DNA of 64,000 bases from Sesamia nonagrioides (Eukaryota; Arthropoda; Insecta; Lepidoptera; Noctuidae), in contig JADWQK010000141.1 in the NCBI GenBank assembly GCA_017933935.1, forward strand, positions 62,001-126,000, in the 5' to 3' direction. Positions 47,001-54,214 of this stretch are shown here, one piece after another. A program made the translations under genes and the position numbers. Within the stretch, counting starts at the first letter, position 1, and each line of letters starts with the position of its first letter. Below the pieces are notes generated by a model. The model made no database searches, was not told the DNA's origin, and saw only the letters and a program-made list of their open reading frames with translations.

Positions 47001-50000
47001 ATCTTTTTTTTTTTTAATAATTACAAACTAATGCTTGACTGCAATCCCGCCTGATGGTAAGCAGTGATACAATCGTTGATGGTAAAGCGCACTAGTTTAT
47101 TAAGCCTATTCACTTACAAAACTTTGGAATAGGAAGAGTGACGGCAGTTGAGCGAGGTGATGCAATGTTAAACCCAAGACCAACACGACCAAATGATGCT
47201 GCGCCAGAGGGAGATTGATCTGGAGACTCTCCACGACCAAACTCCCGACACAACAACATTTGGCGCATCGTACCCGGCACACATCGCAACACAACTGCTC
47301 AGGCCCGTCCACCGTACGGCCTCACCAGCCATCATGCCGGAACACGACGAATCGCTTGGCGGCAACCCTTTGTCTGGTGGGTGGTAACTTCTGCCGGCAG
47401 CCCATGTTATGGCCTACCACCGAGAAAATCTATACAATAGTAATATTATATTCTTGCAACACTATTGTATCTTATGATTTCTTTTTTCTAACGGTGAAGC
47501 ACGTAAACGGTATAAAATTTAGAACTTGGAATTTCAAATTAGGAACTTGGAATTTCAAATTAGGAACATGCAATTTCAAATTTTGTACCGTATTCGTTCT
47601 TGTGTATATCGTTTCTACTAAAGTACCTTAGTATATCAATCCAAGAAAAGAGATACTTATGATAAAAGTCTTGCTTAGCGTAGGTTGAGCGAGCAAGAAA
47701 CATCCCATGTTATAACTAACCCAGTAAATGGTTTACATTACAGGAAGCCAAGACTGTTTTAGCATGGCTCCGGGGAGTCAGCGTTATGGACCGTGGAGTT
47801 GAACAAGATATTGAGAGCATCGTAAGGGTTGATAAGCAAACGCAAGCCGACTCACAGTCTGTCTGGAAGATTATAAGTAAGTATACGACCGATGCCCGAT
47901 GGGGCCGACGGGTTCTCGAGTCGCCACTCGAGAACCCGTCGGCCACGCACCGGAAGACGCAGCGTGGGTAGGCCCGCGACAAGGTGGCTCGACGACCTGG
48001 TCAAGATCGAAGGAAATCGCTGGATGCGGGAGGCGCAGGACTATCGTGTCTGTGTATCCAGGTCATCGTGGAGAACCTTGGGGGAGGCCTATGTCTAGCA
48101 GTGGATATCTTTCGGCTGAAATGATGATGAATGATGATGATACTATTAATAGTTAAACCAAGGGGGAAGACGACCTCAAGAGGACAGCCCGCTCAACTAA
48201 CATTTTTGTCATTTATTCAAACATTTATATGACCTTGAGTCTTATTAAAGTTGTTTTGTATTAAACTCTTTGTCATGTACTGGTGCATTATGTGTCCGAC
48301 TAGTCATATAGGTTTTTCGTCGTATAATAATGTCGTGTAAACGTTATTGCGACATTTTTATACAATCGTCATATAATAGCGTCTACGACGACTTCTATAA
48401 AACTTATATAACTTTTCGTAGTGTACCCCAAATTGGACAGACGTAGCACAGTTTAGATAGATGAGCATCTTTGGAAGATGCCTTTACCCAATCCAGGGGT
48501 TCTCGCTGATATTTGCAATTGGAATACCTTTTTTTGAACTTGTACATGCAAGAAATAAATGGCTTATTCGTTTATAATATTAGCATCAATTCCGTAAATC
48601 GAGGGGGTATGTTTATTGCTGTCTAGGAGACGGGTTGATTCTATTATAACTAGCAAGATTCAAGAGACTTCCTTAGATTTCTTAAATTTACAAACCTCAG
48701 TTGGGTTTTGTTTTGGTGCAGTGCCAGTACTCGTCGTAGAAACGTATTTTAACGCAATCGTACCTATTACCTCCCATTATACTGCTGACCCCAATCTATA
48801 CTAATATATAAAGCTGAAGAGTTTGTATGTTTGTTTGTTCGCACTAATCTCGGAAACTACTAGTCCGATTTGAAAAATTATTTTTGCGTTGGATAGCCCA
48901 TTAATCCAGGAAGGCTTTAGGCTATATAACATCACGCTCCGACCAATAAGAGCGGAGCATAATTAATTCCACGCGAACGAAGTCGCTGGCGGCTGCTAGT
49001 ACTATATAAATCTTGGACACTACCTTCCTTTTCTGAGTTAGATTTTCAGGTATAGCAAGGTTTTAATGGGTGTTTCCATTAAGAGTTTCTTTGTTTAGGC
49101 CATTAGTCCTATGCCTGTTTGTATTCTCTTTTCTATCGTGTCAGATTACCGTTCTATCGCACTATGTGAGTAAAAGAAGACAGATTTCAACTGTTTCTGC
49201 ACCCTAAAACATCTCCCGTGCTCTGAGAATAGTCAACATAGCCAAAATTAGATCTGGAGGAACACTGCTGGCAAAAAATTACACAGTATACTTACGAAAA
49301 GAGTTCTGTCCGTCATCCAGCCAGTCAGTTACTTGAAGGAGGCTGGACGCCTTTTGTCGGGTTTTTGTCGTCTTTTTAGGACGAAAAAGCAGCAAAGTCA
49401 ATTCTTGTTTAAAAGTCACACTCTTCTCTTTCTTTCTTTTCTTTAGAGTGAATACTACTTCAACTCTTAAATGGTCTCTGTGGTTAGATACCACAATTTT
49501 GCCAATAACACGTATAACATATTATAGAAATTCTTTACTAAAATTATTTCACAATAATGGCGAATATCGCCAATGACAGTTGAAAAAACGGCCGCGTGTG
49601 CCGACTGCTAGGAGATTTGATGTAAAGCCATGATGTGGTCACTATGCTGCGATATTTCAATGTTCTTTATGAATTATTCACTGAATGCACTTTTTACTAC
49701 ATAAATCACGCGCTTTTATTTAGTAAACGACACTATAAATAATTTAAAAGTCCAATGAAAAATGAGCGTGACATTCACCTTAGACTTCCCGTCAAAAGAC
49801 CTCCACACTCTTCTCTTTTTGTAGTCGTAAATCCCGTCAATCTGTCATTAGTTCAAAAATCTGTCCGTCACCCAGCATTTTGAAAGAACTCAATTCAGGT
49901 TTCAAAATATCTCCAGACACGACGATATTTCGTCTCATAAAAAATACAAAGTCAAGAATCTATCCTCCTTAACCATTTTTGTTTCTCTTTCCACAGTGCA

Positions 50001-51797
50001 TGACAAACCAACCTTTAAAGCCTTCATAATAACGCTCATAATCAAGATAACGCAACAGTTCGACGGATACCTCATCGTGCTCATCTACGCTGGCTTTGTC
50101 TTTGAAAAAGCTTCGGAGTCCATCAGTCTGAAGCTGAGTCCCAACAAGCAGGTCATGATGATCGGAGTCGTGCAGCTATTGGGGTCTGTTGTAGCTACTT
50201 GCTTTGTTGAGAAAACTGGAAGAAAGGTAAGGAATTTATCTTCATTTGCTTAGCCTTCCTATTACGCTTAGGTCAGCTTTCAGTCAAATGGGATGTATCT
50301 GAATATCGGTATTTTATAGTAAGTAGCACAGTTATTGATAACGAGGGCCGTGGAGAGGTTAAAGTCTGCAGTCTTTGTTAAGAAAACTGGAAAGGGTTAA
50401 GAGTATTTTTGATCTATTGGAGTCACTATTAGTTGGAAAGATATCTTATGTATTTAGTGGGAACGACATATTTTCGAAAATACTCGTGTATCACCAAAAG
50501 TTTGTGACAAAGAGATAGAATCACAGTTCGCTAACGTTCACTCTGAAATCCTTTTGAGAAACTGATAGGTACGCAAGTGATTTAGGTGGTTAAAGACAAA
50601 ATATACATTTTCGGACAATCAATTATAATAAGTTTGTATAGTAACACATAGATAAACAAAATTATCATAAACATAAACAGTAGCTAGTTGCAATATTTAC
50701 ACATTCACATTACATACTTTGGGACAGCACCACCTAAAAATCAGTAGCATGAAGAAGCATCACGGAAGATACTCGGTAAAAATCCGATACAATCCTTTCA
50801 TTTCCCTATAACACAGATTTGACAGAAAATTTAAATTCTGTGCAAAAAAAAAAATTGACGCCTAATATTGCCCATTTCAGCTCCTACTGGTAACAACATC
50901 GTTCGCGGTCGGCGTGGGCATGGCCATCTTATCTGCGTGGTTCTACATGACGTCATCAGGCTTCTGGTTGCCCGGCTGGTTGCCCGTGTTGGCCATGTGT
51001 ATGTGTATCTTCGCTGATGCTGCAGGCTTCCAGCCTATTTCATATATTATTATCACGGATCTGTTCACTTTCCAGGTTGGTTCAAGTTTTATTATTTAGG
51101 ATTATCCTTCCCCGTATTCTTTTGAAATGTCGTAGATAGTATTAGTACTAAAAATATTATTATTAGTAATAAAAGTCGTCTGTTAAAGATCGCTTTTAGC
51201 GATAAGACCGCTCATTGTGTCACCCATCGTAAAATCTTTGTTTATGTTCAGTAATTTATATGGTGTACTGCACATGAGACACGCACTGCCGGACGTTACG
51301 GTGGTCCCACCAACAACTTATCAGACAATTTTTTAATAATAAGAAATAACATCACTCAGAATGGTTTTAAATCATGTAACTTTAAGAACTTAGGAGCAGC
51401 ATTGAAATATGACTGCCTAGGAGAAATCCTAGGCACATTCAATTAAAAAAAAATAGGTGCACCCGACAATCATTGTCAAGACGTTTCTCATCAAAGAAAA
51501 GCCTCAAAATATATGAACAATCTTCATTCTCCTTTTCAGCTCCGTGGTACAGTATCAGCCTTCGCGAACGTCTGCGCGAAAATGAGCAACTTCGTCCAAA
51601 CAAAATGGTTCACAATCCTCTGTGAACTCATCGGCATCCACTGGACCTTCTTATTCTTTGCCATCGTCTGCTTCGTCGCCTGCTTTTATACCGTCATCTA
51701 CTTCCCTGAAACCAGACAGAAGTCCATCGACGAAATATATTCCAAGCTTTCAGGCAAGGTCAAAAAGAATGATAATAGGATTGAATCTGTACCTTAA
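28821..51797 (+). CDS. Tret1-like MFS sugar transporter gene (whole spliced span, 7 coding exons found)
   Basis: Exons at 28821-29050, 40163-40332, 45235-45388, 47744-47876, 49997-50226, 50881-51075 and 51540-51797 join in frame to about 456 residues. The product has the layout of the SLC2/sugar porter family, most like insect facilitated trehalose transporters: TM1 ending GWLSP, the loop 2-3 motif GYLTDRFGRK, PIYLKEISDIDLRGALGS after TM4-5, PETPEYL after TM6, a TM7 beginning ITQQFDGYL, a second GRK after TM8, and a C-terminal PETRQKSIDEI. Expected role: plasma-membrane facilitated transport of trehalose or another sugar; the substrate is inference. The usual QQxSGxN of TM7 reads QQFDGYL, so specificity may differ. 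Family members are usually 460-520 residues, so only a short N-terminus is missing. The 28820/28821 boundary splits a codon, implying an upstream exon. All introns are GT-AG; sizes are 11112, 4902, 2355, 2120, 654 and 464 bp. Confidence 0.9.
29192..29545 (+). pseudogene. LINE-2 family 3' end
   Basis: Contains SGEDVRRTGLSRCVVMCAEY and the shared tail ACCATCAGGCGGGATTGCAG. Other members: 32253-32530 (+), 38125-38640 (-), 47012-47392 (-), 60135-60540 (-). Confidence 0.7.
29743..30376 (+). mobile_element. Helitron-like element, fourth family, carrying a SINE-2 piece
   Basis: Starts A|TCTTTATATATATAATTC, has CTAAACGGCTTGACCGATTT, and ends AAGTTCGCCGAGTCAGCTAG|T. A SINE-2 3' fragment (30113-30255) is inside it. 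Confidence 0.6.
30113..30255 (+). mobile_element. SINE-2 3' fragment
   Basis: CCAACCCGCATTGAGCAAGC ... GGGGGACGATAAAGAAAGG then TTGATGATGACGAT. Confidence 0.75.
30957..31010. repeat. Single arm of the fold-back element at 12.1 kb
   Basis: CGAACACATTTTTGTCAAAT followed by GATTGCGACTAGTTGG matches either arm of 12142-12255. Confidence 0.65.
31043..31337 (+). mobile_element. Non-autonomous Helitron, divergent copy
   Basis: A|TCCGTACTAATATTATAAA start and GTCT repeats. The end reads ACGCGGGTGAAACCGTGGGG then CTACTAGCTAG|T, with a weakened hairpin. The middle differs from other copies. Confidence 0.65.
31828..32200 (-). repeat. Interspersed repeat B with (CATTT)n tail
   Basis: The + strand reads GAAATGAAATGAAATCGTTT ... 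GGCATTTCCTAACTGACTAC. A second copy lies at 57385-57720. The pentamer run suggests the 3' tail of a LINE on the - strand. Confidence 0.6.
32253..32530 (+). pseudogene. LINE-2 family 3' end
   Basis: GTCTGAGCAGTAGTGTTGCG ... GTCGTGGAGGGTCTCCAGC and the tail ACCATCAGGCGGAATTGCAA. Confidence 0.7.
32650..33445 (+). pseudogene. CR1/jockey-like LINE-1 reverse transcriptase C-terminal part, 3' UTR and poly(A)
   Basis: Open to a stop near 33354: AFNAAKTQACLFTAKRSPFT, LQLLGVEISSNLNFGRF, YKAQVRSCVEYCSHIWAGA, LEHRRRVASLSVFYRMHSGE and SRDWNNLPATVFPSHYNLSV. This is the thumb and C-terminal region of a non-LTR reverse transcriptase; the polymerase YxDD core is missing. The tail ends in a poly(A) run at 33431-33445. 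Residues before 32650 look unrelated, so the 5' truncation is near there. It is the best copy of the family in the window. Confidence 0.85.
33480..33890 (-). pseudogene. Non-LTR reverse transcriptase palm fragment
   Basis: On - I read EALEKNGEAIAVSPDVR, AFDR, NGWIKN-type residues and VVVEGCSSEPMSTIM-like sequence over several frames, as in the palm of jockey/CR1-type enzymes. It contains frameshifts. It is opposite in strand to the LINE just upstream, so it is a separate insertion. Confidence 0.55.
34611..35143. mobile_element. PIF/Harbinger element, internally deleted, TAT duplication
   Basis: Perfect 17-bp inverted ends GGGCTCCCACACAAAAC / complement, flanked by TAT (34608-34610, 35144-35146), the 3-bp duplication of Harbinger elements. 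Subterminal repeats ATGCGAATT and GCGATACGA occur at both ends. It carries a remnant of the transposase N-terminus. Confidence 0.88.
34746..34940 (+). pseudogene. Harbinger transposase N-terminal remnant
   Basis: ATG at 34746 gives MDRKKIIALLLLLNT. After a one-base shift the frame from 34798 reads KRKRRFWVHPFI, then YYALRTEEDNFFDYFRMSIF. This matches the N-terminal region before the DDE domain of Harbinger (ALP1-like) transposases. The catalytic domain is absent. Confidence 0.75.
35280..35375 (-). mobile_element. SINE-2 3' fragment
   Basis: CATCATCATCAACCTTTTTA then TCGTCCCACTGCCGGGCAC on the + strand, the complement of the SINE-2 end. Confidence 0.75.
35586..36022. mobile_element. MITE family M, copy 1
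   Basis: Inverted ends CAATATGCAAAGAAAACCCT and its near-complement. The ends are flanked by TATT and TATA. The interior has a GC-rich core (35759-35791). Other copies: 42923-43359 and 58212-58624. Confidence 0.8.
36170..36462 (+). mobile_element. SINE-2, full length
   Basis: Head GTGGCCTAGTTGTTAAAACA and B box GGTTCGATTCC, body AAGGTGAAGGAAAACATCTT, end GGTTGATGATGATGATG. Confidence 0.88.
36903..37405. mobile_element. hAT-like MITE with perfect 8-bp duplication, itself carrying a Helitron
   Basis: Ends TAGGGTTGCCA / TGGCAACCCTA. GTTGTTGA flanks both ends (36895-36902 and 37406-37413). It resembles the MITE at 7695-8238. A Helitron (37004-37215) lies inside. Confidence 0.9.
37004..37215 (+). 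mobile_element. Helitron (second subfamily) nested in the hAT-like MITE
   Basis: Starts TCTATATAACATATAAAGC and ends GAACGAAGTCGCTGGCGG then CCGCTAG|T. Confidence 0.82.
37685..37860 (-). pseudogene. RTE-type LINE 3' end
   Basis: The + strand starts CATCATCATCATCAGCCTTT, then TCCACTGCTGGACATAGGCC. The - strand encodes RWSDDIKKVAG-like C-terminal residues. It ends at the GCGTCCCACGCTACGTTTGC block. Confidence 0.65.
38125..38640 (-). pseudogene. LINE-2 3' end, split by a copia fragment
   Basis: The + strand shows the tail complement (GCTTGACCGCAATTGATAG ... CAATCGTTGATGGTAAAGC), then foreign sequence, then AGCCTATTCACTAAAAAAAT and the LINE-2 body to about 38640. Confidence 0.75.
38187..38406 (+). 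pseudogene. Ty1/copia Pol fragment
   Basis: YFTLSQALSSNEQRGWKDAM, LSEVRSLIKNDTFDVVHKSM, GRNVVGC, and after a stop KKKARLVAT. This is the start of a copia reverse transcriptase (AL...W..AM..E...L.KN.T...V ... KARLVA). No LTR is present; about 73 codons survive. Confidence 0.8.
39160..40162 (+). other. Intron 1 sequence with no recognised element
   Basis: AT-rich with no domain-bearing ORF. It ends with the polypyrimidine tract and acceptor of exon 2. Confidence 0.5.
40163..40332 (+). CDS. Sugar transporter exon 2 (TM4-TM5)
   Basis: Acceptor tccaatccgcag ends at 40162 and donor gtaagt begins at 40333. Reads in frame from the previous exon. It encodes a segment containing ALILARAVAGIPCSSCYIVL, then PIYLKEISDIDLRGALGS, matching the family's conserved TM4-TM5 arginine/glycine region. 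The exon ends after two bases of a codon. The intron before it is 11.1 kb and holds most of the mobile elements between 29 and 40 kb. Confidence 0.92.
40600..41180. repeat. Cluster of three copies of the CTCCCGCTCTGGG repeat
   Basis: Copies at about 40610-40740 (-), 40920-41010 (-) and 41088-41180 (+) share the CCCAGAGCGGGAG/CTCCCGCTC block and AAGTCTGACA. They also match 535-720. Confidence 0.6.
41310..41402. repeat. Repeat Z, short copy
   Basis: AGCAATGGGTTTCATTTTGA then CATTGCGTTGTTTATGTTGA. Confidence 0.65.
41424..41818 (+). mobile_element. SINE-1, full length, 14-bp target duplication
   Basis: Head GTGGCGTAGCGGTAGCGG, B box GGTTCGATCCCC, end GATGATGATG. AGATGGTGCTGGTC flanks it (41410-41423, 41819-41832). 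It is 395 bp, the same length as the copy at 4703-5097. Confidence 0.9.
42370..42770 (+). repeat. Repeat X, intron 2 copy
   Basis: Matches 49440-49800 in the opposite orientation, for example TTGGCAAAATTGTGGTATCT and CCACAGAGGCCATTGAAGAG. Confidence 0.75.
42787..44018 (+). mobile_element. Helitron-like repeat of the third family with a nested MITE
   Basis: Its 5' part resembles 15160-15300 (CTTTCCCTATGTCGCTTTGT, ACTACGCAACGGATTTTGAT). Its 3' end GTGCGAAGCCGGGGCGGGTC then GCTAG|T matches 16615. MITE family M copy 2 is inside. The start is approximate. Confidence 0.55.
42923..43359. mobile_element. MITE family M, copy 2
   Basis: CAATATGGTAAGAAAACCCT ... GGTTTTCTTTACATATTG, flanked by TATA on both sides (42919-42922, 43360-43363). 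GC-rich core near 43141-43200. Confidence 0.85.
44651..44936 (-). pseudogene. RTE-type LINE 3' end
   Basis: On -: RVTDIARRIATLKWQ, a stop, AGHIVRRARWGRRVLEWRPR, TGRRSVGRPPTRWTDALVN, RSSWRTLGEAYVQQWTSFG and stop, then the GATGATG tail. Its upstream part is inverted next to it (44937-45180). Confidence 0.8.
44937..45180 (+). pseudogene. RTE-type LINE, inverted 5' part
   Basis: Reads YLG, a stop, then TIQLGRSNFEKEVNRRIQLG, WAAFGKLRKILSSEIPQCLK and VFDQCVLPVMTYGIETWSLT, the region just upstream of the C-terminal piece at 44651-44936 but on the other strand. Confidence 0.8.
45235..45388 (+). CDS. Sugar transporter exon 3 (TM5-TM6, PETPEYL loop)
   Basis: Acceptor aattattatttcag ends at 45234; donor gtgagt starts at 45389. 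The first base completes the codon split by intron 2. The translation runs from NIGYLMSYVC through TM6 (FLVPTVTFFIFLAMPETPEY) to LVKQGKVD. PETPEYL corresponds to the family's PESPxYL motif at the start of the central cytoplasmic loop. The exon ends on a codon boundary. Confidence 0.93.
45398..45462 (-). repeat. LINE-type (TATTC)n tail fragment
   Basis: The + strand reads ATAGAATAGAATACTCTTTA then TTATGTACACCATATAGATT, as at 718-790. It starts just after the exon 3 donor. Confidence 0.55.
45490..45840 (+). repeat. Repeat Y, copy 1
   Basis: Contains TTGTTCAGAATAAGCAACTG, GGGACAACCAAGTGAAATAG and ACTGGACACGTGTTTCTGG. Inverted copies at 53505-53640 (partial) and 54215-54545. Confidence 0.7.
46020..46560 (+). 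other. Intron 3 sequence, AT-rich, nothing recognised
   Basis: No ORF with a domain and no repeat border that I can support. Confidence 0.45.
46590..46690. repeat. Repeat Z, inverted partial copy
   Basis: CACCCTAATTGTGAATATTA then CTATCAATTGGAATAATTTT, complement of the 3' half at 20080-20156. Confidence 0.6.
47012..47392 (-). pseudogene. LINE-2 family 3' end with poly(A)
   Basis: Poly(T) at 47004-47017 on +, then the tail complement and body (GACGGCAGTTGAGCGAGGTG, CCACGACCAAACTCCCGACA). On - it encodes SGMMAGEAVRWTGLSSCVAM. Confidence 0.75.
47516..47582. repeat. Short tandem repeat, three 20-21-bp units
   Basis: Three copies of TTAGGAACTTGGAATTTCAA plus A, the first one base shorter and the last with two changes. 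Confidence 0.85.
47744..47876 (+). CDS. Sugar transporter exon 4 (central cytoplasmic loop)
   Basis: Acceptor tttacattacag ends at 47743; donor gtaagt starts at 47877. Encodes EAKTVLAWLRGV followed by a charged helix (DRGVEQDIESIVRVDKQTQA), the usual content of the TM6-TM7 loop. One base of the next codon lies at its end. A decayed RTE LINE begins within about 10 bp of the donor. Confidence 0.9.
47885..48150 (+). pseudogene. RTE-type LINE C-terminus with an internal fold-back
   Basis: RRSVGRPATRWLDDLVKIEG, NRWMREAQD, then RSSWRTLGEAYV, stop and tail ATGATGATGAATGATGATGA. Between the GRRVLE and HRKTQRG parts lies a perfect inverted repeat (47903-47944). Confidence 0.75.
47903..47944. repeat. 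19-bp perfect inverted repeat, 4-nt loop
   Basis: GGCCGACGGGTTCTCGAGT (47903-47921), CGCC, then its exact complement (47926-47944). It starts 26 bp after the exon 4 donor. Confidence 0.92.
48795..48999 (+). mobile_element. Helitron, second subfamily, both ends intact
   Basis: A|TCTATACTAATATATAAAGC ... GAACGAAGTCGCTGGCGGC then TGCTAG|T. 205 bp. Confidence 0.88.
49440..49800 (-). repeat. Repeat X, intron 4 copy, inverted relative to intron 2
   Basis: GGTTAGATACCACAATTTTG, GCCAATGACAGTTGAAAAAA and AAGTCCAATGAAAAATGAGC match the complement of 42370-42770. Uninterrupted where 9607-10115 carries a Helitron. Confidence 0.75.
49997..50226 (+). CDS. Sugar transporter exon 5 (TM7-TM8)
   Basis: Acceptor tttctctttccacag ends at 49996; donor gtaagg starts at 50227. 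The codon split by intron 4 becomes ATG, then HDKPTFKAFIITLIIKITQQ. FDGYLIVLIYAGFVFEKA is TM7, where most sugar porters have QQxSGxN. The exon finishes with QLLGSVVATCFVEKTGRK (TM8 plus the second GRK loop). Confidence 0.93.
50881..51075 (+). CDS. Sugar transporter exon 6 (TM9-TM10)
   Basis: Acceptor tattgcccatttcag ends at 50880. Translates without stops as LLLVTTSFAVGVGMAIL...PVLAMCMCIFADAAGFQPIS...IITDLFTFQ, matching TM9 and TM10 of sugar porters; GFQPISYIIITDLF sits where others have GxxPxxWxxxGEIF. The donor is cag|gttggt, a GT donor weaker than the others. Length is 195 bp, phase 0 at both ends. Confidence 0.92.
51160..51290 (+). repeat. LINE-type tail fragment in intron 6
   Basis: AGATCGCTTTTAGCGATAAG then ACCGCTCATTGTGTCACCCA, complement of part of 720-905. 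Confidence 0.55.
51540..51797 (+). CDS. Sugar transporter last coding exon (TM11-TM12, C-terminus, stop)
   Basis: Acceptor attctccttttcag ends at 51539. Encodes LRGTVSAFANVCAKMSNFVQ, TM11, TM12 (WTFLFFAIVCFVACFYTVIY) and the family C-terminal motif FPETRQKSIDEIYSKL, then a short charged tail ending ESVP and TAA at 51795-51797. The LRG at the start pairs with the DLFTFQ ending exon 6 (in relatives GEIFPxxxRG). Confidence 0.94.
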   Translation, partial: LRGTVSAFANVCAKMSNFVQTKWFTILCELIGIHWTFLFFAIVCFVACFYTVIYFPETRQKSIDEIYSKLSGKVKKNDNRIESVP

Positions 51798-52527
51798 GAT
51801 ATTGGCTCATATATTATGTAAATTGTATCTGTCATTCGTCTGTACTGGACGAAGGCCTCTGAGACGTTGCTACACTACCTGGATGTTCGTAGAATCTTTA
51901 TTGCATTTGTAGATGTCGTTATTTTATAATTTATTATCAACTTACCTGAATTTATTAAAAATGACATCATCAGTATTGTCGTATTGTATAATAATGTAAG
52001 GCCAATTATTTTTGGTTTTACTTTCAGTTGTGGTAATATTACAGATTTACCTTTCACCAAAACGTTCCATATACTGTGGCAAAAGTAGGCATCACTCTGA
52101 TATTATATAGTCTAATCCGGTGATGTCCCAACTTATTCGTAGAAAGATGTGATTAAAATCGTATCACCGTTCTTAAAATGTAAGCCCAAGCATATAGACA
52201 AATGTCTTTGGGTACATTTCTTTTTAATTTTTAAATGTTGTGATTATGTGAAGTTATTTATAATCGTGTATTTAATTTATGTGTCTTAATGTTATTGTAT
52301 GAGAGTGTGACACTTGAATACACTGAGTGTATATATGTAGTGTTGTTAGTGTAGAGATCGAGAACGTAGGTTTCTTCAAGTAGAGTTTATTTTGTTTATG
52401 ATGAGATTAAGGCTACCTTGCACGACAAATCACTTTATGCGCTTAGTCCTGAATACTTTAAAAATACATCATTCTATCTCTATTGTTTTTTCGGTCAAAG
52501 AAAGAGAACTATGCTTTTAATTTGTTC
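51798..52527 (+). other. Probable 3' UTR of the sugar transporter; no other gene seen
   Basis: AT-rich, non-coding sequence after the transporter stop. There is no clear poly(A) site close by. AATAAA hexamers occur on this strand at 53193-53198, 53951-53956 and 56386-56391. Which one is used cannot be decided from sequence, so the 3' UTR could be short or run for several kb. Confidence 0.4.
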
Positions 52528-52601
52528 AGCGATAACGGCATTCTGTGATTTGTGGAGTAAAGACCGGTTTACTCCACAAATCACAGAATGCCGTTATCGC
52601 T
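52528..52601. repeat. Perfect inverted repeat, 34-bp arms with 6-bp loop
   Basis: The arms 52528-52561 and 52568-52601 are exact reverse complements; the spacer is gaccgg. The left arm starts AGCGATAACGGCATTCTGTG. On the transporter strand this would fold into a perfect 34-bp RNA hairpin about 730 bp after the stop codon. No terminal duplication marks it as a known MITE. Confidence 0.9.
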
Positions 52602-53504
52602 CTAAATCTAGAATCTGAATGAAATCAAAGGAGATGAAATCTTGAATTTTGCGTGTGTTAAACTCGTTTGGATCTTTGTCATATCTAAAACAAAGGTCTC
52701 AGATACACAAGGTGGAGATGTGAAAACGTCAGCAAATTAAAATGCGTTCAACTATTGGCATTCTAACATATGCGTATTTCCAATCGTTTAGTCACTATAG
52801 CTAGTCAAAGATTGGCAAAAACATTTATGTTAGTTTAAAAAACGGCAATTTTCATTGAATACTCTTTTGTATCCCCATTGCCATTGTTTTCATTTACTGT
52901 CGTATTATTGTCTCCTCCTTGTATGTCCTTTAGCTCATTACGTAAGCGTAACGTTGTTCATCATGACAATTTGTTCGAATGTTGGGTTAGTAGAGGAACT
53001 TCCATTTTTTTGCATTTGTATGGTTTTCAAATCTAAGAACTTTTGGCGAAATTGTTAAATTGTTGTTTGGTTAAATTGTTATTTAGATTTAGGTAAAGTT
53101 CTTAATTCGAAAATGAGAATTTTGCACCAAAACATGCTGTAATTTTTGTATAAAAAAGAACTGCGTTTCTATAACGGTTAGGTTCACAATTCAATAAATT
53201 AATACATCTGAGATGGTTTAAACCTGTTCTCAACAAAATCTTTGTTTCGTAATAAGGGGTATGGTCACATTTTCGAGTTTTCTAGGTTCCTTAAAATGTA
53301 CTGTTTTGTGATGAGGTCCATATGGTCTTCCCGTTCTTTATTAGCTAAAGGATTTTCTTGGTTTTCTTTATGAACACATGTTTTCAATGCTGGTAAATGT
53401 AGGTTTTGATTTCTGTCTTTGTCATATCATACAATGTGTAACGGGTATACACATACCCCTTGGTATATATGACACAAAGGCGCGATGTTAAAGCACGCGC
53501 TCTC

Positions 53505-53640
53505 GGTAACCACACTGCAAAAATTTCTAAATGTATTGGAAAAAAATTGGTGTAAAAATGATTGGAATCGATTCAGTTGCTTATTCTGAACAAACTATGT
53601 TCAGGTTTCTCATAAACAAAAAATAACGTTTGAAAAAAAA
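53505..53640 (-). repeat. Repeat Y, partial copy
   Basis: AAAAATGATTGGAATCGATT then CAGTTGCTTATTCTGAACAA as in 54455-54500, inverted relative to 45490-45840. Confidence 0.65.
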
Positions 53641-54214
53641 AACGATTTTCAATTATTTTTTCAGAGAATGAATGCTCTTAGGGCTGACTTAATTTAAGTA
53701 AGTCATTTTAATGATGATGTAATCTATGATATTTTGAGATGTGATTGAAGAAAATGTCTTCCGGATAGTTGTTAGAGAGTATGTGAGTGTTGATTGTCTG
53801 CTTAAGTATTTAAAAAAAAAGTAGAAGATATTTTTAAATTCTACAAAAATGTAAAGAATTGTGTATTCTTATTAATTTAGTATAATATCGTAAGTTCCAC
53901 ATAAATTATTCACAGTTTTAAATAATATAAATTATAATGTCTTTCGTATTAATAAACTAATAGAAGGATATTTTAGTCAAATATCCATTCAAAGAACAAT
54001 ACAACCTTTTATTTAGGTATCTAGTTAATTATAATGCGTTTCTTTTAATAAATACTACATTTTGTAAGCAAACGTTGATCTAATGACTTTGAACTTATCA
54101 CAAGGATTTAAATCGCTAGATTTGCCGTCACCATGTCTACTTTCGAGTCATGTCGCTGCGTCATTATGTTTCAGAAATCAACTCCTTAATTGGCAAACCC
54201 GCTAAATCTATACA

